64,000 bases of DNA from NCBI GenBank assembly GCA_007922305.1, contig ML677343.1, positions 30,704,337 to 30,768,336 of the forward strand, read 5' to 3'. The stretch comes from Dermatemys mawii. Taxonomy: Eukaryota; Chordata; Testudines; Dermatemydidae. The notes beneath the pieces were generated by a model. That model made no database searches. It saw only the letters and a list, made by a program, of their open reading frames with translations, and was not told the DNA's origin. A program made the translations under genes and the position numbers. Shown here piece after piece: positions 1 to 24,600 of this stretch (within the stretch, counting starts at the first letter, position 1; each line of letters opens with the position of its first letter).

Positions 1-3000
1 CCCTTACTGTGGCTTTTTGGGAAGAATCCTTTTCCCTTTGCAATTTGCAGGGATTCAAAGATGTTTGGCAACTTAAAGGAGAGTTGTGAGGCTCTGAAAT
101 ATGTGGGCAGCAACACTCTGCAAAGGGGCAGGATACCTGTTAATATTATTTGCAAGGAAACAAGGTGGTTTCCATCTAAACATTAAAAATTAAACTGACT
201 CTTATGTTTGCTTCACCTCATGAAGAGTCAGTATTAGATTCTGAGCTCTCTGGAGCAGGAATAAACTTTTCAGTAGTTCTTGGTACAATGTTAGTACAAC
301 AGGGACTACAGAGGGAGATCCTAGCCCTATTGACATCAATGGGAGTTGTGCCATTGACTTCAATGGAGCCAAGATTTCTCCCCTAATTGGGGTCTTCCAG
401 AGCTGCCAATAAATAAAAACAAAAAGAATAACCCACACAATATACTGGATCATTATATCCTCACCCTGTACATTAATGGCTGGAGGTGCCCCAGATGGAA
501 AAATAACAGTTACTTCCATAATGTTGCCATCTCCCCCATGCTCTTTTACAAACAGAACACAAGCTCAGGAACTCAACCAAAATGCAACAGGCCTGTAGGC
601 ATGAGTGGGATTGTTGGGCATTTTGATAGGAGGAGGCGGATGCTCTGTTGATGGGAGCTATTGTGGAGAATGCAACTCAAACAGGCCTGGAACATGCATT
701 TAGTTTTCAATTGCATGCTTCTGCACCAGATGCTGAAGGGGCAGCTGAGCTTGTCTGTGAAATAAAGCCAATATTCTCAAAAGTAGCCACTGATTTTGGG
801 TGCCCAGCTTGAAAGTTTTGGGGTTGATTTTCAGCTAAGCTGGGTCCCCACAGCTCTGATTTCAACGCATGGAAGCTGCGAGTGGTGTGAACTTCTGAAA
901 GTCAGGCCCAAGGGGACATCAAGTGGGGCACATAGAGCCTGAATCACCTCAAACCAGATCCACTTTTGGGAGTGTGGCTGCATGGGAGGCATAAGAGGGA
1001 TGGGGAAGCCATACATCTGCTTCTATATGGATCAAATCATATGGCCCTCTTGGTTCATCATGCTACCTTCCGGTCCCCACACAGAAGCGCATAAGAGTTC
1101 TGGTGCTGCTGGTCTAAAGGATTTGTAGCCACTCTGTAGCCAGTTAGGGCCACTGGGCTCAGGGGAAAAGCAGCAAAGAATCAGATGGCAGGGACTAAAA
1201 CAAAGAATACCCTTGTGACATTACTCCATGCTGAAACTGCAGTACAAGACTGACGAGTCCTTCCTCCTTCGGTTTTTCTGGTTTTGCCTCTATTTTCTTC
1301 TCTCACTCCTCTGACCCTGCTCCCTGCCATATCCCTACCCTGTCACACCTGACACCCACAGTCATCTCCCTGCCTCCAGTATAATCTTATCCTCAGCATC
1401 CCCTTGTCTACAAGGAGTTATCCATCTCTCAATGCTCAGAGATGCTGCTTTCTCCCATGTCTCCTGAGAACTGGGCTTTTCATCAACAAAAGCACCTTCC
1501 TTCGATTTCACCCCCTGAAACAGTTCAAGCCAGCAGAGGGCAGGCCAGTCCATGGTGATGCAGGTGGCTTCTCATGAGCTGAGGCAGAAGAAGACAAGGG
1601 AGAGAGAGGAAATGACTCACTAACAAAGAGGTGATAGCTGTCTGCACTCACATTTGTTTCACCTGACAGGTAGCTTGGCTTAGGGATATGTGCATGGAAC
1701 TGGGAGCTAAGAATATGTGAGTGCTCATCCCATGCTGGGCCAGATCCAAAACCCAGTTAAGTCAATGGCAGGCAGTGGGCTTTAGCTGAGGCTCTCTGTG
1801 ATCTTGAACCACTCATTTGGCCTCCCTATCTGTATAAAATATAAGGATTTTAAATCTTCCCCCCATGAGGGTGAGGGATCGAAGACTCCAGCTGAAGATA
1901 CAAAGTGCTCTGCCAACCCTAAGGATGACTGTTGTCTTCCCACTTGGATGCAGCGATGCTTTAAAACACCAGAGACCCATGCCTTTGCAACACACAGGAT
2001 AGGGGTAATTCCCATTGAAGTCACCCCAAGATTCAGGACCTAGCTGGAGGTCTTGCGATGTTGTCCACTCGGAGACCCAGCTGGCAAGTGAGTTAGGTGA
2101 CAACTCCTGATGTTGCTACAGGCAGAGAGGAAGTATGGGGATGGGCCAAGGAGATGGGAATAGTGGGGGCAAGTTGGGTCAGGTGTAGGATCAGAACGCT
2201 TATGTTTGAATCTCCTCAGCACCTGCTCTGGAAGCTTAACGCCCTGCTGTCAGATTATCACACAGACATCCCCTGCTTGATTATGTAGGCCCCTTACTTG
2301 AATGCTATCGTCCTTACTTTTCCTGACAGGGGTAAGGATAAATATACTGTATTATTCACGTACATCGCTTACTTGCTCTCTGGTACTGCCAAGTACTTGA
2401 ACGTCCTTAATGCCTGGCACAAAAATTACTGCCGTGTTCTGGAATAACAGCCCCTATCACTACAGTTTCAGTATTACAGGCTGCAACGCTTGGAGCTGTT
2501 ACTGTAGTATTTTTTGAATAAGGGATGTACTGAAAGGTGAAACCTGTCCATTTCATTTCTCTCTAGCAATAAAGAGCCTGATATAGCTCCCACTGAAGTC
2601 AGTTAAAGTCTTTCCATAAACTTTAAAGGGCTTTGAATCAAGGCCCCAAATTGATGTCCCCATTTTGTGGAATCCTGCAGGTGTCTACAGCTTCCCCGGC
2701 TCTGTGACAGGATGTGCCGCCGACTGATGGCACAACTGGCCAATTATAATCTGAATGACTATTCCAGAGGGTTATTTATTTGCCAGTTGGCAAGAGAAAG
2801 AGGAGGGCTGTAAGCTAGGCAGAGACAGACAAACAAGTTCTCTTTGCAACCCTGGCTCTCCACAATGATTGTAACAGCGCATCTCATGGTATAAGCCTGA
2901 ACTGCAGTTTCTGCCTCGTATTATGTGGCCTTGGGGAAGGGATTCTTTGGAGAACAGCCATCTATGGCTCATCACTCCAGACTACAAATACATCCTCAAG

Positions 3001-3474
3001 GACTGTACAGTTTTGTTTTTACATCTTGATTCCAGATGTTCTTCATTTTCTGAGAAATAGCCTTTTTTCCTCCTGATTTTAGTAATCATCACCTTTTGCT
3101 ATTCTAGCTAGGCTCTGATTTCATCAGACCTTACAGGATAAGCTGGTCAATATGCAGAGGGAGGATCTCTAAGGAAAACCCAGAGTGCTGCAGAAATTGC
3201 AGTTGATGACTCAGTGGCTTTTTTCTCTTTGAGTCAATGCTGGGCCAAATGCCATTGCGTGGTGCAATGGGTTGCTGAACTTATGGAGGTGCTGTTTGTC
3301 TAATGAGCTGTAAGACTGACTGATCGCCTGTGGTCCTAATCACGTGCAGTCATTAAAGACTGTGGCAATCTCAGAGCAAAGGGTTGTTATTTCTGGTGTC
3401 TTGGCCAGATTCCAGTTTGAGTAATTAAATTCTGCCTGTCTAAATCCTCCAGCAGATTCAGTTCTGAGAAGCAT

Positions 3475-3690
3475 TATGCAGTGTTTAGATCACGGGGCTG
3501 GGTCAGGTGTTCTAGGTTCTATTATTGGCTATACTACACAGTAACAGTTGTGTACTTGTGGCCAAGTCATGAACCTGACTGCCTCAGCTTCTCAATCTGC
3601 AAAATGAGAATGATATTTACCCACCACACAGGCAAGTTATGAGACTTAATTAATAGGTGTAAAGCGCTGGGGGATCCTTGAATTCAAGAT
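3475..3690 (+). repeat. MIR-like SINE
   Basis: The sequence follows the MIR pattern in order: a 'ggctgggtcaggtgttctag' block, a 'gtggccaagtcatgaacctg' block, 'ctcagcttctcaatctgcaa', then 'aaaatgagaatgatatttac' and 'taggtgtaaagcgctggg'. These match the tRNA-derived and core parts of MIR elements, which are shared among amniotes. The copy is diverged and no target-site duplication was identified. Confidence 0.75.
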
Positions 3691-5071
3691 GTACTAAACA
3701 GAGTGGAAAATATTATTATGCGAGACATTATTCCACAAACCCACACATGCAGAGTATACAGTTTAACATGCCTGCAAAGGGAATGTGACTCTTTCGGGAT
3801 GACCAGAGCTATATAAATGTAAAATATTCTTTCCCAAATGCCAAAGATCAGCTGACTCACCGTGTTTTCACAGAAAATAACTTCATCTTCAAAAGTGATT
3901 TTTGAGGTCAAGAAATGTTTGCTCGAGAACCAGCATCATCAACTGATGTCAATATATGTGGTACCAGGGATCAGTGATTTTTGTCTTACACCCTCTGTAG
4001 AGTTTGGGAAGCACAGAACATTGCTGTTTTGCACTCCCCAGAAGAATTACTATTGCTTTTATTATTCTTAATTCCTTGCTGAACAAGTGCAAAAGTTATG
4101 CGGCGGAGGATGTTTTCCAAGAAGAAATTTAAACCCCCAAGGATTTTTCTCGCAGGATTACAACAATTTTAAGGCAAACATAGGGGGTACAGTTCTCAAC
4201 AGACCCGTTCTAAATTATCACAAATAGTAGCTGTCTCTCAATCCTGGTACCAGAAAATCTGTATAAATTGGAGAATGGCTGCACCCTTGTATTCAATATA
4301 TTCAAAACCATCAATGACCTTTAACTAATGTAAAGGGTCAGGTTTAGATCAATAAAAATACTAGATAATTCACAAAACATTCAGAGAATCTCTCGCCAGC
4401 TCCATCTTTTATCCTGTTTTTCCTGTTCACACTAGTTAGCTGAACTTTCTCTCTTGGGGAGGAGGATGGGAAAAGGGAAGTAAAGGGGTGGAAGAAACAA
4501 ACAGCCACATTTTTTTCTGAGGAAGGACATTGGCTAGAGAGTAAATCACACTGTAATGACCAGCAACGGAGTGCAATAGTTTTCTTCTCTTTATTTTACG
4601 GTCTTTCACCTGTAAAGTTGTTTAATGTTTTTCCACTCAACATGTGTGAAGTTAATGTTGGTGTCAGGGTACTGACCTGACAACTGTGGAAACTAACACC
4701 TTCTACTGAGCAATAGAAGAAGTGCAGTCCTTAGAGCAAAGGAATAAATTTCTCCCATACAGTATAAAGCCCTTTTAAACACCAGGGAAGTTTGGAATGG
4801 GTTTGTAATTCTGACTGTGAAATATATTTCAATGTGCTGTCATTTAGCTCATAAGGAAACCTGATTGAGTCCTGGGAGGTGAGCTTTCCTCAGGCAACTG
4901 CCATGAAGGACCTGCTTGATTTTAAGGAGGGACTTAGTCACTGCTTCCCAGCTTGGGTTTTGTGAGTGTAGACTATATACATAGATATTTTTGTTTTAAG
5001 GTAGTAACTGTAGCTCAAATGTCAAGAATATTGATTCAAAAGGTGCCCTCCAAGTCTGCAGTGGTGATGGG

Positions 5072-5465
5072 TTAGTCCTAAGAACACAAAAACACCACAC
5101 TACATTAGACTAGTGGGCCATCTAGCCCAATATCCTGTTTTCTGACAGCAGCCAATGCCAGATGTTTCAGAGGAAATAAAGAGAACTGGGTAATTTCCAG
5201 TGATCCATCTCCTGTCATCCAGTCCCAGCTTCTGGCAATTTGAGGTTTAGGGACACCCAGAGCATGGGGTTGCATCCCAGTTCATCTTGGCTAATAGCCA
5301 TTGATGGATCTATCCTCCATGAACTTTCTAATTCATTTTTAACCCAGTTATACTATATTATACTATATTATATTATACTATATTTAGCCTTCACATCTCC
5401 TGGCAATGTGTTCCACAGGTTGACTGAGTCTTGTGTGAAGTACTCTTTGTTATGTTTGTCCTAGA
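5072..5465. mobile_element. CR1-type LINE fragment
   Basis: Contains phrases typical of reptile CR1 copies: 'gggccatctagcccaatatc', 'ggctaatagccattgatgga' and 'tgttccacaggttgactgag'. The fragment is truncated and carries no usable reverse-transcriptase frame. An AT microsatellite built on 'tactatatta' interrupts it at about 5348-5384. The family call rests on remembered consensus sequence; the subfamily is not assigned. Confidence 0.6.
5348..5384. repeat. AT microsatellite (tactatatta-type units)
   Basis: Imperfect tandem copies of a 10-base unit 'tatactatat' / 'tatattatac', about 37 bases in all, inside the CR1-type fragment. Confidence 0.85.
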
Positions 5466-5837
5466 AAACCATTCTGGAGGACAGAAGCCAAGTGTTTAAC
5501 AAGAAGAGGCTTATGATTAGGAGATTCCTCTGCGGCAGGCGAGTCTGGGGGAAAGATCTCACTCTTGGACAGTACTGGGAGGAGGGAAGATAAACAGTGG
5601 TAGCCTAGACAAATGCCTTGAGAAATGGCTTATTCTATAGCAGAGAAAGCTGATTTACAAGGTAAGGGGAGACCAGGAAACCCTGAAGGCACAAGGGCAG
5701 ATAATATGTTGGCCCAGACAGTTCTACTGGGACGGAAAAGCAGACAGCTTCTTCCTGAATCAACTAGGTTTTCTCCAGAGAAACATGTTGGAGAGAGAGA
5801 CCAGTGGGGCAGGATACCGAGTGAGTGTCCTGGAAAA

Positions 5838-6175
5838 GTTTCAGAGTGGTAGCCTTGTTAGTCTCTATCAACAAAAATAATGAAGAGTCCTTGTGGCACC
5901 TTAGAGACTAACACATTTATTTAGGTACAAGCCTTTGAAAAGATGGGTGTTGCCTTATTGGGAGTGGGGGATAGTGCTAACAAGCCAATTCAATTAAGGT
6001 GGAAGTGGGCTATTCCCACTTGGTAAGCCAACTCCCATCTCTTCATATGTAGTGTATTTATACCTCTTTACTGTATTTTCCACTCCAGGCATCTGATGAA
6101 GTGGGTTTTAGCCCAGAAAGCTTATGCCCAAATATATTTGTTAGTCTCTAAGGTGCCACAAGTTCTCCCTGTTGT
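5838..6175. mobile_element. Foldback (inverted-repeat) element, copy 1
   Basis: A perfect 20-base inverted repeat, gtggcaccttagagactaac at 5893-5912 and its reverse complement at 6140-6159, brackets about 230 bases. The interior includes 'gatgaagtgggttttagccc' and 'gaaagcttatgcccaaatat', a pattern seen many times in turtle and crocodilian DNA. A second copy with longer arms lies at 10913-11217. No transposase frame is present, so it would be non-autonomous. Outer boundaries are approximate. Confidence 0.7.
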
Positions 6176-6719
6176 TTTTCCTGGAGCAGTGTGCTATCAC
6201 TCTAAAGAACTGGCTGTATGACTATTTACAGAGTGCTAGTGTGAGCCCCATTAGCCTAAGACTATAGACCCGGGCTGGGAGGCTTACCCCAAAGTGTAGT
6301 GTAGACGTTCCCTCATAAGCTAGCCTATCATTACTGATGTGTGATAATCACTTGCTAAAAAGAGGGCAGGTAAGGAATTATACAGCATCAGCTTTTTCCC
6401 AGCAGCAGGTCCTAACAGGGAAAATATTCCCTCATCTAATGGGATCTGCTATTGTATAGCAGGCAGGTAAAGGTGTTTTTTGCTGTCTCAAGTATTGGTT
6501 CACTTTGCATGTATGGTCTCTGTAGCCTTTGAGATTCAATTGATGGAATCTATGTAAGTTGGAATCAAAGCTAATACATAATGTCTCTCCCAGGACTGAA
6601 ATATTTGCTGCAGTCTACAGAAAACACAGTCTCGGCATAGGATTCTCCGAATGTGGGCCTCTGTAATCCTGCACAGAGCTGCCTTCTAACAAACGACACC
6701 AGGGCCAATGCCTAGTGTG

Positions 6720-6935
6720 CTCTATTTCAGGCTTGACAGCTCATGTGACCTGGTGGATAGAGCACGGGAACAAGACTCAGAGCCAGGGCGTAGGCCCAGC
6801 TCTGCCACTGACCTGAGAGTAGGGTAAGTTGCATCACCTTTCTGTCCACTATTGCCCCATCTGTGAAGCAAAGATAACGATACCCTCTTTTGTAAAGTGA
6901 ATGTGAATCTAAGTGTTTAAAAGCATTATATGGGC
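6720..6935 (+). repeat. MIR-like SINE
   Basis: Ordered MIR landmarks are present: 'gtggatagagcacgggaaca', 'cccagctctgccactgacct', 'gcatcacctttctgtccact', 'gccccatctgtgaagcaaag' and a 3' part 'aatgtgaatctaagtgttta'. The copy is diverged with no clear target-site duplication. Confidence 0.7.
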
Positions 6936-8065
6936 CAGATTTTCAAAGGGGCTCTTCTCCCATTTAGGCACCAGATCAAATACTCCAGTGTTCAAAAGAA
7001 CTCTTCACCCACTAACTCCCTCTGAGAATAGTAAGAGCTGCTGGGTGCTGATTACTTTTGGACAGCTGGCCCCAAAAGTGCTAGTGGAATCGGCATTTCC
7101 TATAGCGCTGCCTGCAATCCCCCAGAGAACAGCAATTCAGAGAATATAGCGAATTCTAATTCTGTGCAATGTCTAAAGCTAAGGCTGATTTTTCTTATTC
7201 AGAGACCGAGTGGCTCCCACAGTGAGCCACTTGCTGTGAGCTGCTTTTAAAAGCTGTCTCTTTAAAAGGGATCTCCCTGTTCTTCAATCGGTGGGCAGAG
7301 GAGTCAAACATAGATTGTATTCTTGTTGTTTAGGTTTTAAATGCACACCAGCCTCCCTGATGATGATCAGCCAACTTGTTTCAGCTGCTCTTTTCTGTAT
7401 GATAGATGGAAACATTATAGACCTCAGGGCTGTCTTTCTCGGAGCAGTCAGTCACGTTTTGTAGTGATCTCATCCTATGATTATATAGCTACCGGAAATA
7501 CTTGGCCTTGAATCATAAGGTGCCTACTTGAGCCTTCCTTTCAAGATGAGAACAGAGCATCCTGTAATTTTAATGTATATTTCCTTCCTAGAAACTGTAA
7601 CCAAGCTACAAGTAATCATCAACTCATCAATCAGTTGATTCAGGGATCCCCAATGTACTGAAATATTCTCATCTTACTCAGAATGTTGTCTGACTGGCTG
7701 CAGAAGGAGCGCTGACTTTAACACACCATCATGGCAAGGTCATGGGTCACCCTGATAGCTGATAGTGTAAGGCAGTTAAAATTTTAAATAGTTTGACTTT
7801 AATAGAGGCTTGTGGCTGTGGCAGGCATAAATGAAAACTGGGTTTGCAACTGAAATTGTTTGGGTTCTGCTACAATTCTAACAAGTTTGATACATTGATA
7901 TGGCTTGGTCCAGGTTTCACAATGAAGATTTGTCTAGACTAGAATTTAAAGGTGTGATGTCAGATGGAGTTACTTAGCTGTACATAATAAGCACCTTCTA
8001 AAATTTTCTAGGTGAGGCATAGCAATTGTATGTTAGCATTTGCAGCTGAACATGTGAGATACAGT

Positions 8066-8300
8066 TAAGAACATAAGAACGGCCATACTGGGTCAGACCA
8101 AAGGTCCATCCAGCCCAGTATCCTGTCCACTGACAGGGGCCAATGCCAGGTGCCCTGGAGTGAGTGAATCTAACAGATAATGACCAAGCGATCTCTCTTC
8201 TTACATCCATCACCACCCTCTGACAAACAGAGGCTAGGGACACGATTTCTTACCCATCCTGGCTAATAACCATTAATGGACTTAACCTCCACTTGTAGTT
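8066..8300. mobile_element. CR1-type LINE fragment
   Basis: Carries 'taagaacggccatactgggt', 'cagaccaaaggtccatccag' and 'gacaggggccaatgccaggt', sequence highly repeated in turtles and crocodilians and usually annotated as CR1. It ends at 'ggctaataaccattaatgga', the same motif as in the fragment at 5072-5465, which supports common origin. Truncated and non-coding. Confidence 0.65.
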
Positions 8301-8304
8301 CCTA

Positions 8305-8567
8305 GGCCAGATCTACTCTGCAGACCTATATAACTGAGCTGTTCAAGGGTGTGAAAAATCCACCTTGTGAGTGACATAGTTATACTGACCTAACCCCCTG
8401 TGTAGACAGCGCTTTGTTGATGGGAGAGCTTCTCCCGCCAAAATAGCTACCGCCTCTCGGGAAGGTGGATTAACTATGCTGATGGTAGAAGCTCTCCTGT
8501 CAGCGCAGGAATGTTTTCACTATAGCTCTACAGATGCAGCTGTATCACTGAACATGGAGATAAGCCC
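8305..8567. mobile_element. Harbinger-like non-autonomous DNA element
   Basis: Begins 'ggccagatctactctgcaga' and ends 'agataagccc', resembling the inverted termini of other 'ggcc...tctac' elements in this window. The flanking trinucleotides are cta on the left and tta on the right, close to the three-base TWA duplication expected of PIF/Harbinger. An internal segment reading 'ctgtgtagacagcg' repeats the end motif. No transposase is encoded. Confidence 0.55.
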
Positions 8568-9028
8568 TTAGTATACACAAAGCCTAAATGTACCAGGGAA
8601 ATACTGAATCATGCCACTTGTTATGCTTAAAATAAACTGCTTCCAGACCTTAAAGTCTTCTACCCCTGCCCCCCCATCTCCTTGACAAGCTAAACTATTT
8701 ATGTGCCTCTTTGTTCATGGAAATAACTAAAAATACATATTAACTAAGCTGGGGTCAATGCTAAGGCTATGAGAAGGCAAATTTTATGATAAATTCCTGT
8801 GTACAATTCTACAAACAAAAAAGTCCCTTAGAACTAAACCTTTCTTGGTTCCTCCCCACCCCAAAAGAGGATTTTGGAAACTTAGGCTAAAATGGTGCTG
8901 CTGTTTTTTGTTATAAGAGTGGGGGAAACACTCCTATTTTTGCTTTGTATTATAAATCAAATACCCTGAATATTGTTCTGACTTGGCAAGTGGCTGTTCT
9001 CTCAGAAGCAGAAAACCCGTTAGTAGGT

Positions 9029-9152
9029 AGGATGACCAGATGTCCCGATTTTATAGGGACAGTCCCAATTTTGGGGTCTTCTTCTTATATAGGCTCCTAT
9101 TACCCCCTGCCATCCCCTGTCCCGATTTTCACGCTTGCTGTCTGGTCACCCT
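9029..9152. mobile_element. Short MITE with 'atgaccagat' inverted termini
   Basis: The left end 'aggatgaccagatgtcccga' and right end 'gctgtctggtcaccct' form an imperfect inverted repeat around a 124-base element. The interior 'gacagtcccaattttggggt' is a repeat I recognise from turtle and crocodilian genomes. It lies just upstream of the CpG island of MAP1LC3B and so borders its promoter. Confidence 0.65.
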
Positions 9153-9476
9153 GTTGGTAGGGGGCAGGACTCAACAGCCCTGGGGCTCACGTCCAGTTTA
9201 TGTTCCTAAAAACTCTTGCTTCAGGATTTCAGCCAGGCCCCTGCAGAGGTCAGGAAGGGTCCCCCTCCCCATCTTGTGTGTGAGGGTGCATTTGTTTATC
9301 TGTTAACATCCTCTGAAGCATGTGATGGCCACAGCAGGAGAAGGGACATTGGACGGGCAGGGCTAAGGCTCTGCGGTGCTTCCCGGGCTCACAGAGCGCC
9401 CTGTGTGGGGTCACATTAGCAGTGGGGCACGGCCATCGCCCGGTGGTACTCGGGAGGCGGTTTGTTACTCGGGCCG

Positions 9477-9482
9477 CACGTG
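9477..9482. promoter_or_regulatory. CACGTG E-box (possible TFEB/TFE3/USF site)
   Basis: CACGTG in the context gcCACGTGagg-like 'cgcacgtgagg'. TFEB-family factors bind extended forms of this hexamer and are known to drive autophagy genes including MAP1LC3B; use of this site is inference. Confidence 0.5.
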
Positions 9483-9530
9483 AGGGGAGGGTGCGGCCCG
9501 CGCGGCTGAGCCCCGCCGCGTTCCCTCTGT

Positions 9531-9544
9531 TGCGCGCACGCGCA
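9531..9544. promoter_or_regulatory. NRF1-type palindromic motif
   Basis: TGCGCGCACGCGCA contains GCGCACGCGCA, one change from the NRF1 consensus TGCGCATGCGC. Such motifs are common in CpG-island promoters. Confidence 0.55.
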
Positions 9545-9570
9545 GGGCCCCACCCTGCTCCGCCACACTC

Positions 9571-9579
9571 AAGATGGCG
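9571..9579 (+). promoter_or_regulatory. YY1-type motif AAGATGGCG
   Basis: AAGATGGCG lies about 160 bases upstream of the start codon. YY1 motifs in this orientation often sit just downstream of the transcription start in CpG-island promoters, so transcription may begin close by. That placement is inference. Confidence 0.5.
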
Positions 9580-9694
9580 ACGGGGGCGGGAGGGGGGAGG
9601 TGCGGGGTCCCGCCCCCTGTGACGCGCGGGCTAGAGGGCCGTGCGGGTGGTGGTCGAGGTAGGGGCGGAGCGGCGCAGCCAGTAGCCGCTGGAG

Positions 9695-9732
9695 CCGAGC
9701 CGAGCCGAGCCGGGCCGGGCTGGGCCGAGCCG
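9695..9732 (+). repeat. CCGAG pentamer repeat in the MAP1LC3B 5' leader
   Basis: Tandem ccgag / ccggg units run to within a few bases of the start codon at 9738. The stretch would lie in the 5'UTR and is strongly GC-rich, so the leader is likely structured. Confidence 0.7.
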
Positions 9733-9737
9733 CCGTC

Positions 9738-21651
<11,914 letters not shown>

Positions 21652-23745
21652 GCCATTCAAGTGGCTTCTAGCCTAGGATTTTGGTTTTACCTTCTACCCC
21701 CCAGTCCAACCCCAGCCGAAAGAAAGGGATGTCACCTACTTCTCTCAGTACCTTAGCATAGTCTTGCTTTAGCGGGTGTCCTGCTCTTACCTTGTTCATG
21801 AATATTAAACAGCTGAGTGCCAGTACAGACAAGCATAGCTCTAGCTTTGAAAACCTGCTGTCCTATTTCACATAGGCACACTTGTTTTAAGTCTCTGGAC
21901 TTCTTGAATGGAACCCTACCTTGCGCATTCAGCTTGCTGACACAAGAAACACTGAACTGGCACCAGCTTCCAGTAGTAAACAAAAGTGTTTGTGTGACAT
22001 CTTTCTGTTAATTCCTCTTACTGTTCCTGGGAAGTGCTCCTTTTCATGGAGAGGCTTCCTTTCTCCATCATGGAGCAAACCTGTAAGGGGCTAAAGTGCA
22101 ACTTTGTGCATATCAAATCTTTAGTTTAACGATGAAATCATTGGGCTCAGTATTTGCAGAAAGCAGGGCAAGTGGTTGGAGTGTGGTGAGGGAATAGTTT
22201 CATAGTACTGCTACTGTATAAGATAATATACTAGATTCCTGGACATTATTCATACCAAACCCCACAGCTTTACTCTAATTGTAGCAAGTCTATATTTTAA
22301 GATGATTCCAGAGTAGCTCCTGGACAGTTAACACTAAGATAAACTTTAATCTGTTAAGAATCTTCCCTGCTTTCTGGTTTCACTGACTCAAATGGCTGCT
22401 CTGTGTGAGCTAACTTTCAGGGGATAGTCCCTCCTACCCTGAGGGGCTGCTTTTCCAGAAAATAAGGGTTTTTTCTTTTTTTGTTAAAAGAAATTACTTC
22501 CATAAACATGACTGGGTGATAGATGCAGCCCCTAAAACTGGGTAATGCCCCCATAGTGATCTCGGTCTTTAAAATCTTACTGGTTTTACTCCATGCACCA
22601 TTCCCTCTAATTGGTTCTTGATTACTGTTCCTATATTCAGCAAAGCAGCTGTATATGAACTCTTCAGGGCTGAAAGTCCAACTCCTTTGTTTATACACAG
22701 TTCTACTGAAAACATTGGATTCAAACATGAATCTAAATTGTCTGTCACTTGTTTGTTCATGTCATAACTGATGGAAGTGCTTTATAAAATCATTTCACAT
22801 TCACGAGTTGATCTTTTAAAGTTCTGAGGAACAACTTTTATCACTGAAGCTTCCTGCCCACTGCATGGAGTTTAAATATTTGGTGTTACTATTATCATGA
22901 ATAGGATATATCCTATGCAGAGGGCTCCAAGTAGGATCAGTGTCCTGCCTTCAGAGTTGTTGTAAAGTTAAGTATCGCAGGCTAAGATTTACCCTTGTAT
23001 ATCATGTGTATGAATTAATTACATCTGTTAGTGGCAGTTAACTTACTACCAGGGAGAAGGGGAGGAGAGAAGCAATACTACTGCATTTTGGCATTCTGTA
23101 CAACTTAAAGGTGTACAATTTGCACCTACAGCTTTCTGCATGCATCTTGTTCACAGTACTTATTTAATTTTTAAATGTTCATTGTTTTTTACTTAATGTA
23201 AACTTTAAAAGCAGCTTGTCCTATGTTTAGTTTTTTTGTGTAATACCATCCTGTTAATTCATGACAGCCATTCTTGTAATTACTGTGATCATTGACTGAT
23301 TCCTGTAAAAATGTTGCTTTTTTTTTTTAAATTAATACAGTGCTATGACATGACTCAATCACAGCTTGAGTGGTAATTTAGAGACTTTCTTCTCATTTTA
23401 ATGCAATAGCCATTCCTAGAGAAGGGCAGACAAGGGCCACCATATGATTCCAGTATTCAGAGTTGAATGATTGGTTTGTCTGTCAGTAGATCCCAGTGTG
23501 GATTAGCAATCTATGGTGCTGCTTAGGACCCTGAATCACCATATTAGAATAACTCTGTAGAATGGAGAAGCCCTGTCACAAAAGAAAGGGAGAAGTTAGA
23601 AATAGGGGAGGCTTGGGGGAGAGCATCATAAGGCAGTCCCATTGCAATTTAGTTAGTGGGAAAGGATGCATTATGTTTTCCATAGCAAAGACACAATGAA
23701 TTACCCACACAAAACCATCCTAATAAAATAGCTTGAATATTTTCT
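21652..23745 (+). other. MAP1LC3B: MAP1LC3B 3' untranslated region (probable extent)
   Basis: AT-rich, free of recognisable repeats, and about 2.1 kb long if it ends after the AATAAA at 23722-23727. That is similar to the human 3'UTR as I recall it. No reading frame of note was found. Confidence 0.6.
23722..23727 (+). terminator. Candidate polyadenylation signal of MAP1LC3B
   Basis: AATAAA in 'ctaataaaatag', about 2.07 kb after the stop codon. A second + strand AATAAA lies at about 24683-24688. Which one is used cannot be told from sequence. Confidence 0.5.
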
Positions 23746-24600
23746 GCACAGAAAACAGGTGTTCCCATCTCATCCAAGATTTTAATTAAAACTTCCCTTG
23801 ATCTTTTTATCCCAGGGCTAACTTTTTATAATCTGCAACATGAGTGAGTTTACACTAATAGGTAAATTTAAAGAAATCTCATGTTTTTAATTTGGGTTAG
23901 ATGCTGTACCACTTACTCCATCAGTAGTCCTCACTTACTTTACTGGGACTATGACTAGTAAGGTACTACAACAGGCATGAGTGGCAGAATCGATCCTTTA
24001 AGTGATCCGATAATTCAGAAGCAAGTGTATGAAGAGGTAGTGAGACTTAACTAGGATTTCAAAGGAATAGATCTAGCAAGAAAGCAATGAGCAGATAGGA
24101 GTTTCTATGTAGTTTACAGTACGAAACACCATTCTTCCAAAACAGTGTTTTAATACTGGCTTTAAGGGTTAAAGCTGTGTTCAGTAGTTCCACTTGTCTT
24201 TCACCCGTTAAGGCCAGACCTGTAATTCTTCAAGTCTCAACAGGGTCCTAGTTTAGTTTATAAACATTGCAGAACCCCTGCTCACTAGCCCAACAGCCAG
24301 TCTGCTGCAGTGAGGTCCAGAAGTGAAGTGTCAAGCTGTGGACAGCAGTACTTTGCAGAGTAACCTCAGTTGTCCTTGACTCAGGCAAAGTTTGTCCCTC
24401 AAATTTTATATATTAGAGAACAGCAGTTGCATAGAGACACAAACAATGTAAGGTCTGATTCACTGGCAGATGAGCGTAGTTAGACTGAGGGGGCTTTACC
24501 TGTAAAATTGTTCTGAATGAATTTCTAAGATAGTTCTCAACTTAAGTTGGGAGAAAACTAAAAAGGATAAAGCCTTTTAAAAAAACTTAAGGACTTGAAC
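23746..24600. other. Short gap between converging 3' ends
   Basis: AT-rich with no recognisable gene or repeat. It separates the probable 3' ends of MAP1LC3B (+) and ZCCHC14 (-). Either UTR might extend into it. Confidence 0.5.

Larger units (their letters stand above)
1..9028. other. Intergenic region upstream of MAP1LC3B, repeat-bearing, no gene seen
   Basis: No exon with recognisable protein homology or convincing splice boundaries was found on either strand. Open frames here are short (under about 110 codons) and unlike known proteins. The stretch holds MIR-like SINEs, CR1-type fragments, a foldback element and a Harbinger-like element, listed separately. Short palindromic repeats built on 'cattgacttcaatgg' occur near 330-395, with a related form near 2570-2600. 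In human the gene 5' of MAP1LC3B is FBXO31, transcribed the other way from a GC-rich first exon. Nothing GC-rich is seen here, so that gene probably starts to the left of position 1. Confidence 0.6.

Noticed and set aside
1..9000. Search for the neighbouring gene FBXO31
   Set aside because: No GC-rich first exon or F-box sequence was seen; the gene is presumably left of the window.
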